Below are positions 1 to 8,684 of a stretch of DNA of 64,000 nt, one piece after another (the stretch's first letter is position 1; the number at the start of each line of letters is the position of its first letter). The notes below the pieces were generated by a model. The model was not told the DNA's origin, did no database searches, and saw only the letters and a list, made by a program, of their open reading frames with translations. The DNA comes from Larkinella arboricola (GTDB lineage Bacteria; Bacteroidota; Bacteroidia; Cytophagales; Spirosomataceae), in contig NZ_QLMC01000002.1 in the NCBI RefSeq assembly GCF_003259745.1, positions 980,272 to 1,044,271 of the forward strand, written 5' to 3'. Made by a program: the position numbers and the translations under genes.

Positions 1-1110
1 AAACTTCAGTTGTTCGGATTTCTCACCCAGCAAGCGTTCGCAGTTCCGCAGGTTGTCTTCGTTCGGTGACGAGGAACGAACGTGATTCATCACCAGAAAC
101 GACCACATTTCCAGCGGTAATTCGGGGAATACGCCCCGTGTGGTGTCGTACAGGTCGATTTCCTGGGGTTTCCAGACTTCACCCAGACCGGACGGTTTTT
201 TAACAAACAGAACAATATCAACATCATTGCTCAGGGCGCTAAGCAGCCAGTTTTCCGCCACCAGACCCGTATCACCCAACCCGGGCATGTCAATGAATGC
301 AATATCGCCAACGTTTTCGTGCGGAAATGTACAGATGACGCGCGCTTCCCGAACGGCCAGGTAATTGAAAAATACGCGCTGCCCGGCCGAATCATCCTGT
401 GCGATATACTCGCGCACGGTATCAATCGGCACGTATTTCGGCGACGTTTGCGAAAGGAGTGGCTTATAATCCGCCAGGTGGTTTTTGTATAGCTCCAGCT
501 GGGCGTATTTAACGCGGGCGCTTACACTCTGCTGCTTCTCAATGGGCAGGGTTGGCAGGGGCCGGCTTTCAAACTCGTCCAGCGTTGCCGGAGGGGGCGA
601 AGAGTCCAGTAACTCACTGTAATACGGAGCGATAACGTTACGGACAAATTCGTCTTTCGTATAAAAATAGATTTCTCCGCGCGGGTCCAGGGCGGGATTG
701 TGCACGATCGTGCTGCGCGCGCCCGTACAATGTCCGAAAGGACCGGCAGGAATCGCGTTACTGTCCAGTCCGGACAGGCTGTGAAGGAGTCGGCTTTTTC
801 CCTGTCGGGCCAAACCAACAACGCCAATGTTGAGCGTTTTGCGGGCAAAACGGGAGTGGTATCGGGTAATGTTCTGCTCTTCTGAAATGATACTCTGCCG
901 AAGCCGGTCAAGCTCAATGCTTAATAAGCGAAATCGAACGGTTTCGTTGTTGGTCGAGTTAAAGATTTCTTCGCGTCGCTGCTCCATCACGTCGATGGCC
1001 GCATTCAAAGAAGTCAGTTGTTGTCTGATGTTATTTAACTTTTTCGCTAAAGCCTGTCGTTTTCCAATAATCGAGTTGATTTGCTGTTCCCGGGTAAAAG
1101 ATGAGGTCAT
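1..1110 (-). CDS. Dynamin-like GTPase, C-terminus cut by window edge
   Basis: An open frame runs from an ATG at 1110 to base 1 without a stop, giving 370 visible residues; the rest lies outside the window. Residues 1-90 are charged and predicted coiled coil. A P-loop GLARQGKS sits at about residues 99-106 and a G3 motif DMPG at 274-277. The usual NKxD G4 motif is replaced by MNHV near residue 341, after a hydrophobic strand. About 165 residues separate P-loop and G3, which is long for a small GTPase and fits large dynamin-like or LeoA-type GTPases. Those families remodel membranes or act in envelope processes; the role here is inferred only. It is an isolated minus-strand gene with gene-free DNA upstream. 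Confidence 0.75.
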   Translation of the reverse strand, partial: MTSSFTREQQINSIIGKRQALAKKLNNIRQQLTSLNAAIDVMEQRREEIFNSTNNETVRFRLLSIELDRLRQSIISEEQNITRYHSRFARKTLNIGVVGLARQGKSRLLHSLSGLDSNAIPAGPFGHCTGARSTIVHNPALDPRGEIYFYTKDEFVRNVIAPYYSELLDSSPPPATLDEFESRPLPTLPIEKQQSVSARVKYAQLELYKNHLADYKPLLSQTSPKYVPIDTVREYIAQDDSAGQRVFFNYLAVREARVICTFPHENVGDIAFIDMPGLGDTGLVAENWLLSALSNDVDIVLFVKKPSGLGEVWKPQEIDLYDTTRGVFPELPLEMWSFLVMNHVRSSSPNEDNLRNCERLLGEKSEQLKF

Positions 1111-2224
1111 ATTAGTTTTGATTAGAGTAAAAACCTGGTTAAAAGTAGGACAGGTAGGCTAAAAACGAAAACTGCGTACGGTTACTGAATTTTTCATTAA
1201 CGTTGTTTAAAGTTAACTGTATCGGATTAATAATTTAGTGCAAATTCGGCAATATTCGGCCTGGATGACCAAACACCCCGCAACGGTCTGAAACCGGCGG
1301 ATTTCAACCGTTGGCCTACCTACTGAGCAACACATGGTTATACACTTGATTATCAGACCGCTGAATGACCAGCGTTGACCGCCGGCTGCGGAAATTAGAG
1401 CGAGTATTGTCAACCTGGCAACTAGTTTTAGGCTTGTACAAGATGGCCTGCATAATTTAGTTGAATTGTTCAAGAAGCGGTTTGGGTCATGGTCCACGCA
1501 GATTTTAAGCACTCCAGCACATCCACACGCACCCGATACTTCATTAAGCAATTTTACGGACTATACGGTGTAAAACGAATCAGCATCCAATCCACCCCCG
1601 CAGCCCCTTTTTATATAAATGTATCCGTGTGAGTACTACCTAATTATAGCTGGCAATTGTCGGACAAAAAGTTTCTGGTTCATGCGATGAATCCGTCTGT
1701 TCAACAGGCGAATCTTTTCGTTGGACCGTAAATACCGGGCGTTTCACTTGCGAAAGTTATCGAAGATTTCTTGACGAAGCAACGTAGGCATAAATATTCT
1801 TTGTCGGCTGTTTTCGGATGAGTATTTTGTCTTAACCCCCGAACTACCCAAAAGTAGCGGCTTCCAAGGCCGTTCACTAATTGTTACTAAACCGGCCGAA
1901 AAGATCATCATACACCCCAGACTTCACATCCCTGAACGACATCGGTTATTGAGATTCAGTTGCTTACACACCAAACTAATCAGAACAAGCGAAAAAGAAA
2001 ATAACGGACGCCAATCCGAAATGCGGAATTGGCCCTTCTGATCCCGTTTGCCCTTTTCTGCACAAAATTCATTCCAAAATAAATCGGTGAACCCTGTCTC
2101 TTTTATCCTATGGTCCCTGACCACAGCCTGAAGGGTCTTGTAAATACGGCGATAATCGACGAGAGAAGTAAAGGCAACACGCCGGGGCAGATCTAGACCG
2201 GGAAGCCTGCTGCCGGGCCAAAAC
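1111..2224. other. Gene-free stretch between GTPase gene and tRNA-Thr
   Basis: About 1.1 kb lies between the GTPase start and the tRNA terminator. Two minus-strand open frames of 112 and 108 codons fall here (1213-1551 and 1924-2250), but their translations show no recognisable motif, and the second runs into the tRNA terminator. I see no convincing gene, RNA structure or repeat. It could hold decayed coding sequence or the GTPase leader. Confidence 0.5.
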
Positions 2225-2257
2225 AAAAAAGCACTTACGATTTCTCGCAAGTGCTTT
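2225..2257 (-). terminator. Intrinsic terminator after tRNA-Thr
   Basis: A perfect 9-bp inverted repeat (AAAGCACTT at 2228-2236 and AAGTGCTTT at 2249-2257) with a 12-base loop. On the minus strand it is followed by a run of Ts. It begins 5 bases past the tRNA 3' end, so it probably ends the tRNA transcript. Confidence 0.8.
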
Positions 2258-2261
2258 AAAG

Positions 2262-2334
<73 letters not shown>

Positions 2335-2437
2335 AATTCCGTTTGGCTTTTTCGAAAAGCTGGTGCAAAGGTAGCGTTTTTAGCCTTTCAATCAAACAAA
2401 GCCGCCTTTATTTTTCTAAAAAGCGCTATTTTTTTTC

Positions 2438-4672
2438 TTACTGAGCTTCCCGAATCACCTTAAGCTGGTGCTTGAGATCATCCAGTTGCTTCTGGGCCGC
2501 CTGAATTTTCTTGTCAATATCAGCCCGCAGTTTATCCGCTCCTTTCGACCGGCTAAAGAACTCGATATTGTTGTTATACACCGCAATATCGTTTTCCAGC
2601 GTCGTCATTCTCCGGCGAATATCACCCTCTTTTTTATACAGATCGCGCGTCGAACCCGTTTCCCGAATTAGCTCGGCTTCGTTTTCGAGCGTCAGCCGTT
2701 CTTTTTCCCGGGATGAGATTTTACCGCTCGCTCCAACGAATGAATTGACGGCATTGATGTAGCGCTTCTGAATCGACTGCATGTCCTTTTTCGGCACGTA
2801 CCCGATTTGTGACCACTCTTTCTTGAATTCGTTCAGCAGGGTCAGATCGGCGTTTTCGCTGGTTGCTGCGGCTTCAATCCGCTCACACAGGCTGATTTTC
2901 TTTGCCAGATTTTCCTCAAATTCTTTTTCAACCGCCTGATTGCGCGAACGTTTTTTATTGAAGAAACCGTCGCAGGCCGCTTTAAAGCGTTCAAAAATGG
3001 AGTCTTTGAACTTTTCCGGAACCTGCCCGATGGTTTTCCATTGCCGTTGCAGTTCAATCACTTTCTGCGTAGCCTCCGCCGACTCTTCATCCGATTCCAG
3101 GATGGCTTCCACCTCCTCGCACAACCGGGTTTTGGCTTTCAGATTCTGCTCCCGTTTGCTCTCAAGCTGTTTGAAAAACTCGCCTTTGTGGTGAAAAAAC
3201 TGCTTCAGGGCAGCCCAGAACTTCTTGCTCAGTTCTTTTCCTTCGTCCCGGGGCATGGGTCCCCGAATCACGTTCCAGCGATCCTGAAGCGCCATTACCT
3301 CACGGGTTTTCTCGTTCCAGTCGTTGATACTGTTCGAGGTAAACGAGGTGAACGGAACCAGTTCTTCGTACAGTTTTGATTTCTCTTCGTACAACTGGGC
3401 TCCTTCCCGCCGGATTTCTTCATTCTGGCCGCGCCGACGGTCATATAAGGTATCGAGCGACTTTTTAAACCGTTGCCACAGGACCTCCTGCTCCGCTTTG
3501 GGGGCCGGGCCGATGTGTTTATATTCCTCGAAGAGGGCGTTGGCTTCGTCGATAACCGCTTTGGTTACCGGGTTGCCTTCATTCGCCTGAACCAGGGCTT
3601 CAACCTTCTCACAGAGTTCGGTTTTCAGGGTCTGGTTTCTTTTCCGGTCGAGTTCTTTTAATTCAAAATAGATGTTGCGGTTGCTGTAATATCGATCCAC
3701 CAGCGCGTGGTATGTGGCCCACAGCGTCGCGTTATGGGGCGAGGAAACGTTGCCAGCCGCCTTCCACTCGTCCTGAATCTGCTTAAAGCCGCTCCAGCTG
3801 GTTTTTGGGTCACCGGCATTATTTTCGTCGGCTTCCACCAGTTCGCGCAACCGGCGCAACAGTTCGGTTTTAACGTTAAAGTTATTGTCTTTGGCCTTCT
3901 CCAGTTGCTGGAAGTACTGGTTCTTCTGGTCCTTGATCTGCTTGTACAGACTTTCGAACCGGCTTACCACGTCATCGTGCCGGTATTCAAACCCTTCATC
4001 CGAACCGGTTTCCTGAACATACCGCTGCAAAGCGGCCGTTCGGTCGGCGGATTTCGATTGATCGAACAACGGACGAATTTCCTTTAGCACCTCATCGGCC
4101 CGACGGTAATCCGCGGGAGAAGCCGTCTCACTTTTGAGCGAAGCCAGCAGCTTTTCGAGCACACCCACCATGTCGGCTTTGGTATACTGACTATAATCCA
4201 CCGAAGGGGCCGCTTCTTCCAGCTCGGTTTCGGTTGCTTCCGATGGATCCTGATGCATCTCCAGGTCAACCGATGGGTCCGCTGTGGGTTCGCCAGCCGG
4301 TTCTGCCGGGGCTGTTTCCACCCGGGCTGTTGGTTCCTGCGTGGTTTCTTCCACCGCCGACGGTTGTTCAGACGTCGCTTCTGCCTCCGCTACCGGTTCC
4401 GCTTCCACGGTTTGGGTGGGTTCCTCTCCGGCGGCTTCTACAGCGGGTTCCGGTTCGGCACCTACCATACCGGCAGGTTCCTGCGTCTGCTCCGGTTCGG
4501 TAGCCGCTTCCACGGCATCAGCCGGTTGGGCAGTGGGTTCTTCTTCAGCCTGACCTGTCGTTTCTTCGGTTGAATCAACCGCATCAGTCGGCTCAGTATC
4601 CGGTTTCACTTCCGGAGAAGGTGTCGGATTCTGGTCCTTGCGTTCAGTTATTTCTTGCTCTTCGCTAGCCAT
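2438..4672 (-). CDS. DUF349 repeat protein with acidic Pro/Glu-rich N-terminus
   Basis: 744 residues from an ATG at 4672. Residues 1 to about 160 are low-complexity, rich in Glu, Pro, Thr and Ala, and almost lack Lys/Arg. The rest is helical and highly charged, with a unit of about 70-75 residues repeated about five times, each with a Trp-containing stretch of the W-x-x-I/A-G type (for example near DEWKAAGNV and RQWKTIGQV). This is the DUF349 pattern. The last 90 residues look coiled coil. DUF349 proteins are common in Bacteroidota and Actinobacteria and have no settled function. There is no signal peptide, so it is probably cytoplasmic. It is divergent from pdxH, with abutting -7 elements in the shared intergenic region. 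Confidence 0.85.
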   Translation of the reverse strand: MASEEQEITERKDQNPTPSPEVKPDTEPTDAVDSTEETTGQAEEEPTAQPADAVEAATEPEQTQEPAGMVGAEPEPAVEAAGEEPTQTVEAEPVAEAEATSEQPSAVEETTQEPTARVETAPAEPAGEPTADPSVDLEMHQDPSEATETELEEAAPSVDYSQYTKADMVGVLEKLLASLKSETASPADYRRADEVLKEIRPLFDQSKSADRTAALQRYVQETGSDEGFEYRHDDVVSRFESLYKQIKDQKNQYFQQLEKAKDNNFNVKTELLRRLRELVEADENNAGDPKTSWSGFKQIQDEWKAAGNVSSPHNATLWATYHALVDRYYSNRNIYFELKELDRKRNQTLKTELCEKVEALVQANEGNPVTKAVIDEANALFEEYKHIGPAPKAEQEVLWQRFKKSLDTLYDRRRGQNEEIRREGAQLYEEKSKLYEELVPFTSFTSNSINDWNEKTREVMALQDRWNVIRGPMPRDEGKELSKKFWAALKQFFHHKGEFFKQLESKREQNLKAKTRLCEEVEAILESDEESAEATQKVIELQRQWKTIGQVPEKFKDSIFERFKAACDGFFNKKRSRNQAVEKEFEENLAKKISLCERIEAAATSENADLTLLNEFKKEWSQIGYVPKKDMQSIQKRYINAVNSFVGASGKISSREKERLTLENEAELIRETGSTRDLYKKEGDIRRRMTTLENDIAVYNNNIEFFSRSKGADKLRADIDKKIQAAQKQLDDLKHQLKVIREAQ

Positions 4673-4690
4673 ACGATTTTTGGGAATCGT

Positions 4691-4698
4691 TACTTTTG
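4691..4698 (+). promoter_or_regulatory. Bacteroidota-type -7 element for pdxH
   Basis: TACTTTTG fits TAnnTTTG exactly and lies 67 bases upstream of the pdxH ATG. It directly abuts a -7 element on the opposite strand. I could not place a clear -33 TTTG at the expected spacing, so the call rests on the -7 motif and its position. Confidence 0.45.
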
Positions 4699-4706
4699 CA
4701 AAAATA
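4699..4706 (-). promoter_or_regulatory. Bacteroidota-type -7 element for the DUF349 gene
   Basis: Read on the minus strand this is TATTTTTG, an exact TAnnTTTG match 26 bases upstream of the DUF349 start codon. With the plus-strand element it forms a 16-bp imperfect palindrome. Two polymerases could not occupy both at once. Confidence 0.45.
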
Positions 4707-4765
4707 CTAAAAAAAGCGGATTATATTTCCTTACAAATTCCCCAACGGTCCGAAACCACCTATTT

Positions 4766-5407
4766 ATGCTGTCACCACTGGCCGAACTACGAAAAGAGTA
4801 CACCCTTAACGGTTTAGACCCCTCGGATGTTTTAACAAGCCCATTCGCTCAATTTCAGCGCTGGTTTGCCGAAGCACTCAGTGCAGACGTCCTCGAACCC
4901 AACGCCATGCACCTGGCTTCGGTAGGCTCGGATGGCCGCCCTTCCGGCCGCATTGTGCTGGTGAAAGGCGTTGATGAAGAAGGCTTTACGTTTTTCACCA
5001 ATTACCAGAGCCGGAAAGGGGGCGAACTGACGGCTCACCCTTTTGCCTGCCTCACCTTTTTTTATCCGGAACTGGAACGGCAGATTCGCATTGAAGGTAC
5101 CATTGAAAAGGTAACCGCCGACGAATCCGATGCTTATTTTCAAAGCCGTCCGCGGGGAAGCCAGATTGGCGCCTGGGTTTCGCACCAAAGCTCAGTGGTT
5201 GAAAGCCGCGCGGCACTGGAACAACGGCAGCAGGAACTGGAGCAGCAGTTTGAAAATCAACCCGTTCCGCGTCCTCCGCACTGGGGGGGCTACCGACTCA
5301 TCCCCGACCGCATCGAGTTCTGGCAGGGCCGTCCCAGCCGTCTGCACGACCGGGTTTTGTACCGGAAAGAAAACGAAGCCTGGGTAATCGAACGGCTTTC
5401 GCCCTAG
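4766..5407 (+). CDS. pdxH: Pyridoxamine 5'-phosphate oxidase
   Basis: 213 residues, the usual PdxH length. It oxidises pyridoxine or pyridoxamine 5'-phosphate to pyridoxal phosphate, using FMN. FMN-site stretches are visible (RIVLVKG, then TNYQSRKG, and a [11 protein letters not shown] segment), and near the C-terminus is the family signature E-F-W-Q-G-x-P-S-R-L-H-D-R. The frame stays open 37 codons further upstream, but the ATG at 4766 begins the protein with the family's normal N-terminal region and sits after the -7 element. It ends 4 bases before the convergent LytTR gene. Confidence 0.95.
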   Translation: MLSPLAELRKEYTLNGLDPSDVLTSPFAQFQRWFAEALSADVLEPNAMHLASVGSDGRPSGRIVLVKGVDEEGFTFFTNYQSRKGGELTAHPFACLTFFYPELERQIRIEGTIEKVTADESDAYFQSRPRGSQIGAWVSHQSSVVESRAALEQRQQELEQQFENQPVPRPPHWGGYRLIPDRIEFWQGRPSRLHDRVLYRKENEAWVIERLSP

Positions 5408-5411
5408 GAAG

Positions 5412-6134
5412 TTAAGAGTTATGAAGCCGCTCGGTTAATTCGCGTCGGAAGGTAATACCCACCGGCAATTCGGTTTCGCCGATGTGCAGCGTGTTGCCGC
5501 TCAGCCGCCCGATTTTGCTAAGGGCGACAATGTAAGACTTGTGAATGCGGATAAACTGATCGGCGGGCAGACGGCTTTCCAGTTCGGAGGTGGTCAAGGG
5601 CGTGAGCAGCATCCGGCCCGGCAAAAACAGCTTGACATAATTGCCCCAGCTCTGGGCATATAGCAATTCGTCAAACTGCACGCGCACCCAGTCCGCATCG
5701 ACCTTGACCACGATGGAATCGACCGGGGGTTTGGGGGTTAACACAGGAGCCGCTGGCAACGCCGTAAGCGGGATGGAAAGGTTCAGCACTTTATCAACGG
5801 CTTTCAAAAACCGGGGAAACGGTATCGGTTTGACCAGGTAATCCGTAACGCCGTAGTCGTAGCTCTGGAGCGCAAACTCCGTGTAGGCCGTCGTCAGAAT
5901 GGTACGGGGCGTGTGGTTCAGTGCGCCCAGCAGTTCCAGACCACTTAGTTCGGGCATATTGATATCTAGAAACAGCAGATCGACGGGCTCGCGGTGCAGA
6001 AAATTAATGGCATCCAGCGCATTGTAGCATTGTCCGGCCAGCACCAGCCGGTCGACGCGTCCGATGTAGTTTTCCAGAACGTAATGGGCGGCAATTTCGT
6101 CGTCCACAATCAGGCAGCGGATGGGTTCGGCCAT
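5412..6134 (-). CDS. LytTR-family response regulator
   Basis: 240 residues. Residues 1-125 form a receiver domain with acidic pocket D11-D12, phospho-acceptor D57 (in LLFLDINMPELSG) and Lys in the LVKPI motif. After a Pro-rich linker, residues 140-238 are a LytTR DNA-binding domain (FIRIHKSYIV signature). It follows the sensor kinase gene by 15 bases on the same strand, a typical LytS/LytTR pair. The pair is divergent from an RND efflux operon, so control of that operon is a reasonable guess but not shown. Confidence 0.92.
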   Translation of the reverse strand: MAEPIRCLIVDDEIAAHYVLENYIGRVDRLVLAGQCYNALDAINFLHREPVDLLFLDINMPELSGLELLGALNHTPRTILTTAYTEFALQSYDYGVTDYLVKPIPFPRFLKAVDKVLNLSIPLTALPAAPVLTPKPPVDSIVVKVDADWVRVQFDELLYAQSWGNYVKLFLPGRMLLTPLTTSELESRLPADQFIRIHKSYIVALSKIGRLSGNTLHIGETELPVGITFRRELTERLHNS

Positions 6135-6149
6135 AGAGTTGGGGGTTGC

Positions 6150-7220
6150 TTAGACGGCTGCCAGTTCGGCATTTAAGGGATAGTTGATGGAATGGTCCTG
6201 CAAAGGCAGGATCAGCTCAACGGTATACTGATCGGCGGAAGACTCAATGGTCAATTGGTGTGTACCGGGATAAAGCATTTCCAGCCGCTGGCGCGTATTT
6301 TCGAGCCCCACGCCCGTTGACACTGACGCTTTGGCCCGGGCTGGTACGGTATTGACCACATACAGCCGTAGCCGACCATTTTCGATGCTGACATCTACCT
6401 TCACTTCGCAGGCCCTGATACCCGCCGTGCCGTGCTTGAACGCGTTTTCAACGAAGGGCATCAACATCATCGGCGCCACCACATAACCCGTGGCTTCCTG
6501 ATCATCTGGCCCGTTGAAATGCACCCGGCAACGGCTGCCAACGCGTTCGGTTTCCAGGGAAATGTAACTGGTCAGAAACTCCAGCTCGTCGGTCAGCGGC
6601 ACCCAGGTCCGGCGTGTACTGTTGAGCTGATACCGCAGCAACTGAGACAACTGCATGATCATGTCGGGCGTGCGGGCGGGTTCGTGCAGACTGACGCCAT
6701 ACAGATTATTGAGCGTGTTGAACAGAAAATGAGGATTCAGTTGAGAGCGCAGCACACTCAGTTCCATCTCCTGCATACACATTTTGAATTCTTCCTGCTG
6801 CCGACGTTGCTGGTAAAACCGATTAACTAATAGAGGGACATTGAATAACAGTAAACTTACTGTGGCACTTGCCACGGTATACAGGTAAATCAGACCGGGC
6901 GTAAAATTTGGTTTTAACACTTCTGTACAAAGCCAGTCATTGACAAACATCAATACAACCGAAAAAAGCAGCAGGGTTACAACCGCCCAAAAACCGTACC
7001 GCCGGGCTTGTTGGCTATCAAGCACTTTAGGTAACAGAAAAAACCGTTGGAACTGGGCATGACCGTACAGCAGACAGAAGTATAAAAACTCTCGGGCCAA
7101 CAGCGAACTAGAGTTGATAAGCTCCCAGGATGTCAATGAGTTGAGGGTAAAAAAACCCAGAAACAGCAGGACTTCCTGTAACCAGCGCTGGTGGGGGCAC
7201 GTCTGAATTCGTTGTACCAT
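6150..7220 (-). CDS. LytS-type membrane sensor histidine kinase
   Basis: 356 residues. About four membrane helices fill residues 15-150. A short coiled coil leads to the HisKA_7TM/His_kinase (PF06580) core with the phospho-acceptor His in LRSQLNPHFLFNTLNNLYG. An ATPase domain follows with an N-box (PFVENAFKHG) and a G-box (GVGLENTRQRLEMLY). There is no separate extracellular sensor domain; signals are probably read in the membrane. Partner of the LytTR regulator just downstream. Confidence 0.92.
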   Translation of the reverse strand: MVQRIQTCPHQRWLQEVLLFLGFFTLNSLTSWELINSSSLLAREFLYFCLLYGHAQFQRFFLLPKVLDSQQARRYGFWAVVTLLLFSVVLMFVNDWLCTEVLKPNFTPGLIYLYTVASATVSLLLFNVPLLVNRFYQQRRQQEEFKMCMQEMELSVLRSQLNPHFLFNTLNNLYGVSLHEPARTPDMIMQLSQLLRYQLNSTRRTWVPLTDELEFLTSYISLETERVGSRCRVHFNGPDDQEATGYVVAPMMLMPFVENAFKHGTAGIRACEVKVDVSIENGRLRLYVVNTVPARAKASVSTGVGLENTRQRLEMLYPGTHQLTIESSADQYTVELILPLQDHSINYPLNAELAAV

Positions 7221-7283
7221 AGTTGACTAATCGATAAACAAAATAACAGCGGCCAGTCCAAACCAACAACAATAGATGACCAA

Positions 7284-8633
7284 TTGCATTCGTCCTGCTT
7301 TTGCCTTTATACGTCATCTATACTTGTCATGGCCATTATTGCCTTTCACTTTTGCATGGCTAAAGGCAACCAATTACCCTTTGGCAAGGTCATGCAAACA
7401 ATGTTTTCCGGGTATTTTCTACACCATTTTAACGTATTTCCCCACCTCTTCCAAGCAGTTTCCCAAAAATGGAGTATTCGCCAGCAGGTCTGGACTAACG
7501 GGACGCTATCTATTCTAACGATTATACTTTTAGCGGGTTGTGGTTCGTCCACGGAACAAGCCGCCACCACCGCGGAGGTACCAACCCTACCTGTTGTGCA
7601 GGTAAAAACGGCCACGATGACCACCTTCCAGGAATTTCCGGCCACGCTCGAAGGCAAGGTGAACGTCGAAATCCGGCCCCAGGTAGAAGGCTATCTAGAG
7701 CAGATTTACGTAGACGAGGGGGCCGCCGTTCGCAAAGGCCAGCCGCTGTTCCGCATCGACGAACGCAGCTACCGCGAGCAACTCAGCAACGCCGAAGCCA
7801 ATCTGATGATGGCCATCGCCAACCAGGACAAAGCCGCCCTGGAAGTAGCCCGGCTGAGTCCACTGGTCGAAAACAAGGTTGTTTCGGATGTGCAGCTCAA
7901 ATCGGCCCAGTCGGTCTATGAAGCCGCCAAAGCCGCGGTCGGACAGGCAAGGGCGATGGTCAGCACGGCCAAAACCAACCTGAGCCGTACGGTCATCAAA
8001 GCCCCCGTCAACGGCTACATTGGTCGGCTACCCTACAAACCGGGCAGTCTGGTGGGTCGGGCCGAACCCCAGCCGTTAACCACCCTATCGGACGTTGGGG
8101 ATGTGTTTGCGTACTTTTCGATGAGCGAGGTGGATTTCCTGCAATTTACCCAACAGTCGGCGGGCCGCAGCCTGACCGACAAAATCCGGCAGCTTCCGCC
8201 GGTTGAACTCCTGCTGGCCGACAATAAGCCGTACAGCCAGAAAGGCCGGATCGAGCTGGTTTCCGGGCAGTTCGACAAGGCGATGGGTGCCATCAGTTTC
8301 CGGGCGATTTTCCCCAACGAACTCGGCCTGTTGCGGTCGGGCATTACGGGCCGCATCCGGATTCCGCAGGTACACGAGTCGGCCGTAGCCATCCCGCAGG
8401 AAGCGACATTTGAGCGGCAGGATAAAGTCTTTGTGTTTGCCCTGTCCGACAGCAACAAAGTGCAGAGCCGACCGATTCAACTGCTGGGCAAGAGCGGCAA
8501 TTTTTACCTGATCCGCGAGGGCGTCCGGCCCGGTGAGCGCATCGTCCGCGACGGTCTGGACCGGCTTCAGGATGGCGACCCCATTGTTCCGAAACAAGAA
8601 ACAACAACGAACGAACTGACGAAAAACCTGTAG
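7284..8633 (+). CDS. RND efflux periplasmic adaptor (membrane fusion) lipoprotein
   Basis: The frame is open from ATG 7284 (449 residues); in-frame ATGs also occur at 7329, 7392 and 7401, and the true start is unsettled. A hydrophobic stretch with lipobox LLAGC at residues 87-91 of the longest form marks lipid anchoring, so a start closer to it would be expected, yet no ATG lies between 7401 and the lipobox. Then come a biotinyl-lipoyl-like hairpin (RPQVEGYLEQIYVDEG), a coiled-coil hairpin rich in Ala, and beta-barrel domains (VIKAPVNGYIGRLPYKPGSLV). This is the AcrA/MexA type, bridging pump and outer-membrane channel. First gene of a three-gene efflux operon. Confidence 0.92.
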   Translation: MHSSCFCLYTSSILVMAIIAFHFCMAKGNQLPFGKVMQTMFSGYFLHHFNVFPHLFQAVSQKWSIRQQVWTNGTLSILTIILLAGCGSSTEQAATTAEVPTLPVVQVKTATMTTFQEFPATLEGKVNVEIRPQVEGYLEQIYVDEGAAVRKGQPLFRIDERSYREQLSNAEANLMMAIANQDKAALEVARLSPLVENKVVSDVQLKSAQSVYEAAKAAVGQARAMVSTAKTNLSRTVIKAPVNGYIGRLPYKPGSLVGRAEPQPLTTLSDVGDVFAYFSMSEVDFLQFTQQSAGRSLTDKIRQLPPVELLLADNKPYSQKGRIELVSGQFDKAMGAISFRAIFPNELGLLRSGITGRIRIPQVHESAVAIPQEATFERQDKVFVFALSDSNKVQSRPIQLLGKSGNFYLIREGVRPGERIVRDGLDRLQDGDPIVPKQETTTNELTKNL

Positions 8634-8684
8634 GCCCGATTCCGCGCCTATCATACTTTTTTTCGTCACAGATCCTTTCTCGCC

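Noticed and set aside
1213-1551. A 112-codon minus-strand frame in the gene-free stretch
   Set aside because: Cys-rich translation with no motif, no ribosome-binding signal and no neighbour support.
1924-2250. A 108-codon minus-strand frame next to tRNA-Thr
   Set aside because: It begins inside the tRNA terminator and has no recognisable features.
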